Assembly: GCF_030412965.1 (NCBI RefSeq)
Contig: NZ_JAUHJQ010000010.1
Coordinates: 62,001-126,000, forward strand
Direction of reading: 5' to 3'
From: Nocardioides oceani
Lineage (GTDB): Bacteria; Actinomycetota; Actinomycetes; Propionibacteriales; Nocardioidaceae
Length of the DNA: 64,000 nucleotides
The stretch's first letter is position 1; each line of letters opens with the position of its first letter. Positions 61,827 through 64,000 of this stretch are shown piece after piece. The translations under genes and the position numbers were made by a program. The notes under the pieces were generated by a model. That model was not told the DNA's origin. It saw only the letters and a list, made by a program, of their open reading frames with translations, and ran no database searches.

Positions 61827-62993
61827 GTGAGCTATCTCGAACCCGGCAGTCCCGACCAGATCGCCGCCGACCTGCGCGGCGCCTTCGAGCAGAGGTACGG
61901 CACCCCCGCGGCCGCCGTCGGCCGCGCGCCGGGCCGGGTGAACCTCATCGGCGAGCACACCGACTACAACCGCGGGCTGGTGCTCCCGCTGGCCCTGCCC
62001 CACGCGACGTACGTCGCCGTCGCCCCGCGCACCGACGGGCGCGTCCGGGTCGCGAGCCTCCAGGACGACGCCACCTGGGAGGGCACCGTCGCCGAGGCCG
62101 GTCCCGGGGGCCCGCGGGGCTGGACGGCGTACGCCGCCGGCGTGCTGTGGGCGCTGGCCGAGGCCGGTCTCGACGTGCCCGGCATGGACGTGCTCGTCGA
62201 CGGACGGGTGCCGCTCGGCGCCGGGCTGTCGAGCTCGGCCGCCCTCGAGTGCGCGGTCGCCGTGGCGGTCCTCGGCCTCGCCGGCCGCGACCTCGACGAG
62301 GAGACCCGTCGCCTCGTCATCGACGCCTGCATCCGCGCCGAGACCGAGGTCGCCGGCGCCCCGACGGGCGGCATGGACCAGACGGTGGCGGTCCTCGGCG
62401 AGGCGGGCGCCGCGCTCCTGGTGGACTTCGACACCGACGAGACGCGCTCGGTCCCGCTCGACCTCGCCGGCCTGACCCTGCTCGTCACCGACACCCGGGT
62501 CTCCCACGAGCTCACCGACGGCGGGTACGCCGCCCGGCGGGCGGACTGCGAGGCGGCCGCGGCCGAGCTCGGCGTCGCGTCGCTGCGCGAGGCCGACCTG
62601 GCGGCGGTCGAGCGGATCACCGACGAGCGGGTGCGGGCGCGCGCCCGGCACATCGTCACCGAGACCGACCGGGTCGTCCCGGTGGCCGAGGCGCTGACGC
62701 GTGGTGACCGGGACGCCGTGGCCCAGCTGTTCGCGTCGTCCCACGCCTCGATGCGCGACGACTTCGAGATCTCCTGCGACGAGCTCGACGCCGCGGTGGC
62801 GGTCGCCGTCGAGGCCGGCGCCGTCGCGGCGCGGATGACCGGCGGCGGCTTCGGCGGATCCTCGGTCGCGCTCGTGCCCGACGAGCGGGTCGAGGCGGTC
62901 ATGCGGGCGATCGACACCGAGTTCGCGCTGCGCGGGTTCGCGGCACCCGCGCACCTGCGGGCGGAGCCGTCGGCGGGCGCCGGGCCCGCCTGA
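61827..62993 (+). CDS. galK: Galactokinase
   Basis: 388 aa GHMP kinase. GRAPGRVNLIGEHTDYNRG (about 32-50, galactokinase signature), VPLGAGLSSSAALECAVAVA (about 130, ATP loop), GGMDQTVAVLG (about 180, catalytic Asp) and ARMTGGGFGGSSVAL (about 337). Phosphorylates galactose for the Leloir pathway. No galT/galE adjoin. Stops 2 bp from the convergent DUF2252 gene. Confidence 0.93.
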   Translation: MSYLEPGSPDQIAADLRGAFEQRYGTPAAAVGRAPGRVNLIGEHTDYNRGLVLPLALPHATYVAVAPRTDGRVRVASLQDDATWEGTVAEAGPGGPRGWTAYAAGVLWALAEAGLDVPGMDVLVDGRVPLGAGLSSSAALECAVAVAVLGLAGRDLDEETRRLVIDACIRAETEVAGAPTGGMDQTVAVLGEAGAALLVDFDTDETRSVPLDLAGLTLLVTDTRVSHELTDGGYAARRADCEAAAAELGVASLREADLAAVERITDERVRARARHIVTETDRVVPVAEALTRGDRDAVAQLFASSHASMRDDFEISCDELDAAVAVAVEAGAVAARMTGGGFGGSSVALVPDERVEAVMRAIDTEFALRGFAAPAHLRAEPSAGAGPA

Positions 62994-62995
62994 CC

Positions 62996-64000
62996 TCAGG
63001 TCGAGGAGACGCCGATCCGGCCCTCGCGGAAGGCCGCGACGAACAGCGCGTGGTCGGCGCGCACCCGGTCGGCGTACGCCAGTCCCACGTCGGCGAGCCA
63101 GCCGCGCAGCTCCGCGCGGCGCTCGCCGACCGAGGCCGCCACGGCCTCCTCGACCTGGAAGTCGACGAGGTCCTGCTCGCTGTCCTCGTCGGAGGCGCAG
63201 TGGATCTTCGCGGTCGCCCGGCCGAGCAGCCCCACCACCTCGGCGATCTGGTCGGGCTCGGTCAGGCCGCTCCAGTCGAGGTCGACCTCGTAGGGCGAGA
63301 CCTCCGAGACCAGGAACCCGACCCCGTCGAGCTCCGTCCACCCCAGCAGCGGGTCGGTGTGCACCTGCAGCGCCCGCTGGCTGACGACGGTGCGGTGTCC
63401 CTCGTGCTCGAAGTAGCCGTCCACGGCCGCCGTGTCCACGAACCGGCTCACCGCCGGCACGTTGGCCTGCTTCATCGACAGCACCACGTCGTTGTCGAGG
63501 GCCTCGCTGTAGCCCTCGACGAGCAGGTTGTACGCCGGCAGGCCGGCCGAGCCGATGCCGAACCCGGACTTCCCGACGACGTCGCGCAGCTCGTAGAACA
63601 GCGCCCGGCCCGACCGCTTGTCCTCGGGGATCGTCGCGAGGTACGTCTCGTAGGCCGCCTCGACCCGGGCCCGCTCCTCGTCCGGCAGCCGCCGGACGGT
63701 CCGGTCGTCGCGGAAGACCCGGACGCCGTCGACCCGCACCGTGCTCGCGTCCAGCAGGTCGGCGCGGCGGCGCTGGCGGGCCTCCACGAGCGCCAGGTGG
63801 ATCGGGCCCTCGGTGTTGTCCAGGTGCAGCGCGAACTCGGCCGCGTCGTCGGCGGCGCCGCGGTAGTCCTCGACCTGGTCGAGGTAGCCGTCGACGTAGG
63901 TCTCCACGAGCTCGCGGACGTCCTGCTCGGGCAGCGCCTTCTGCCAGCCGACGAGAGCCAGGGACGCGGCGAACCGCATCAGGTCCCACGTCCAGCGGCC
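62996..64000 (-). CDS. DUF2252 protein, N-terminus cut by window edge
   Basis: 334 residues in the window, entering as GRWTWDLMRFAASLALVGWQ, typical of DUF2252, then GRALFYELRDVVGKSGFG (about 135), NLLVEGYSEAL (about 160), DVVLSMKQANVPAVSR (about 172) and DHALFVAAFREGR near the end. The fold is thought to be kinase-like with a catalytic region upstream of the cut. Uncharacterised family; function unknown. Converges with galK. Confidence 0.85.
   Translation of the reverse strand, partial: GRWTWDLMRFAASLALVGWQKALPEQDVRELVETYVDGYLDQVEDYRGAADDAAEFALHLDNTEGPIHLALVEARQRRRADLLDASTVRVDGVRVFRDDRTVRRLPDEERARVEAAYETYLATIPEDKRSGRALFYELRDVVGKSGFGIGSAGLPAYNLLVEGYSEALDNDVVLSMKQANVPAVSRFVDTAAVDGYFEHEGHRTVVSQRALQVHTDPLLGWTELDGVGFLVSEVSPYEVDLDWSGLTEPDQIAEVVGLLGRATAKIHCASDEDSEQDLVDFQVEEAVAASVGERRAELRGWLADVGLAYADRVRADHALFVAAFREGRIGVSST

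Overview
The window is about 73% G+C and holds 62 protein-coding genes, two of them cut by the window edges, and one tRNA. It looks like a chromosomal segment of a high-GC actinobacterium, most probably Nocardioidaceae (Nocardioides-like). The evidence is a complete Pup-proteasome system, a mycothiol ligase (mshC), actinobacterial lnt/ppm neighbours, a GuaB1-type IMP dehydrogenase relative, DUF3090/SCO1664 families, and GTG starts with TANNNT -10 boxes just upstream of start codons. I see no transposase, integrase, prophage or CRISPR array. The region reads as stable core genome with a few accessory islands.

Layout. 1-2.3 kb: lipoprotein maturation (lnt, ppm). 2.3-9.7 kb: a catabolic island with an acyl-CoA ligase and a TetR regulator on the minus strand, divergent from a tightly coupled plus-strand operon (enoyl-CoA hydratase, second acyl-CoA ligase, amidohydrolase, GNAT). 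A striking TCGA-repeat palindrome lies between the two. 9.7-13.4 kb: a divergent lysine-2,3-aminomutase-like radical SAM enzyme facing an Lrp regulator, a stand-alone 5' nuclease and an atypical SDR. 13.6-33.3 kb, mostly minus strand: helY, lipid kinase, DUF389, tatC, tatA, pafC, pafB, FKBP lipoprotein, pafA, prcA, prcB, pup, dop, then (after a plus-strand methyltransferase/YbaK pair) a tiny membrane protein, the proteasomal ATPase ARC/Mpa, tRNA m1A58 methyltransferase and a site-2-type protease. 33.3-42.2 kb: RecB-like nuclease, a NarL-type two-component system, a secreted protein, HAD phosphatase, metH, PAC2 protein. 42.2-47.9 kb: mshC with its conserved companions (SCO1664 family, DUF3090, histidine phosphatase), CorA, a small membrane protein, UppP. 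47.9-53.1 kb: aldo/keto reductase, DUF5703, M20 peptidase, tRNA-Leu(GAG), a GH26-like lipoprotein and a second lipoprotein. 53.2-64 kb: PEP synthase with its regulatory kinase, a solo anti-sigma-like ATPase, DJ-1/PfpI protein, a LysR effector domain lacking its HTH, BCCT transporter, GuaB1, galactokinase and DUF2252.

Functional links. Dop deamidates Pup, PafA ligates it to targets, ARC unfolds them and PrcBA degrades them; PafBC is a DNA-damage activator in relatives. PSRP controls PEP synthase. MshC makes the thiol that replaces glutathione in these bacteria.

The most unusual signals are non-coding. An AT-rich CGTTCAATTGYGCG motif occurs as a perfect 20-bp inverted repeat at 13.4 kb and as a direct pair at 50.9 kb, both times between convergent genes. 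About twenty genes start 6-8 nt after a TANNNT box, implying leaderless mRNAs. In two cases the TAG stop of one gene forms part of the next gene's -10 box.
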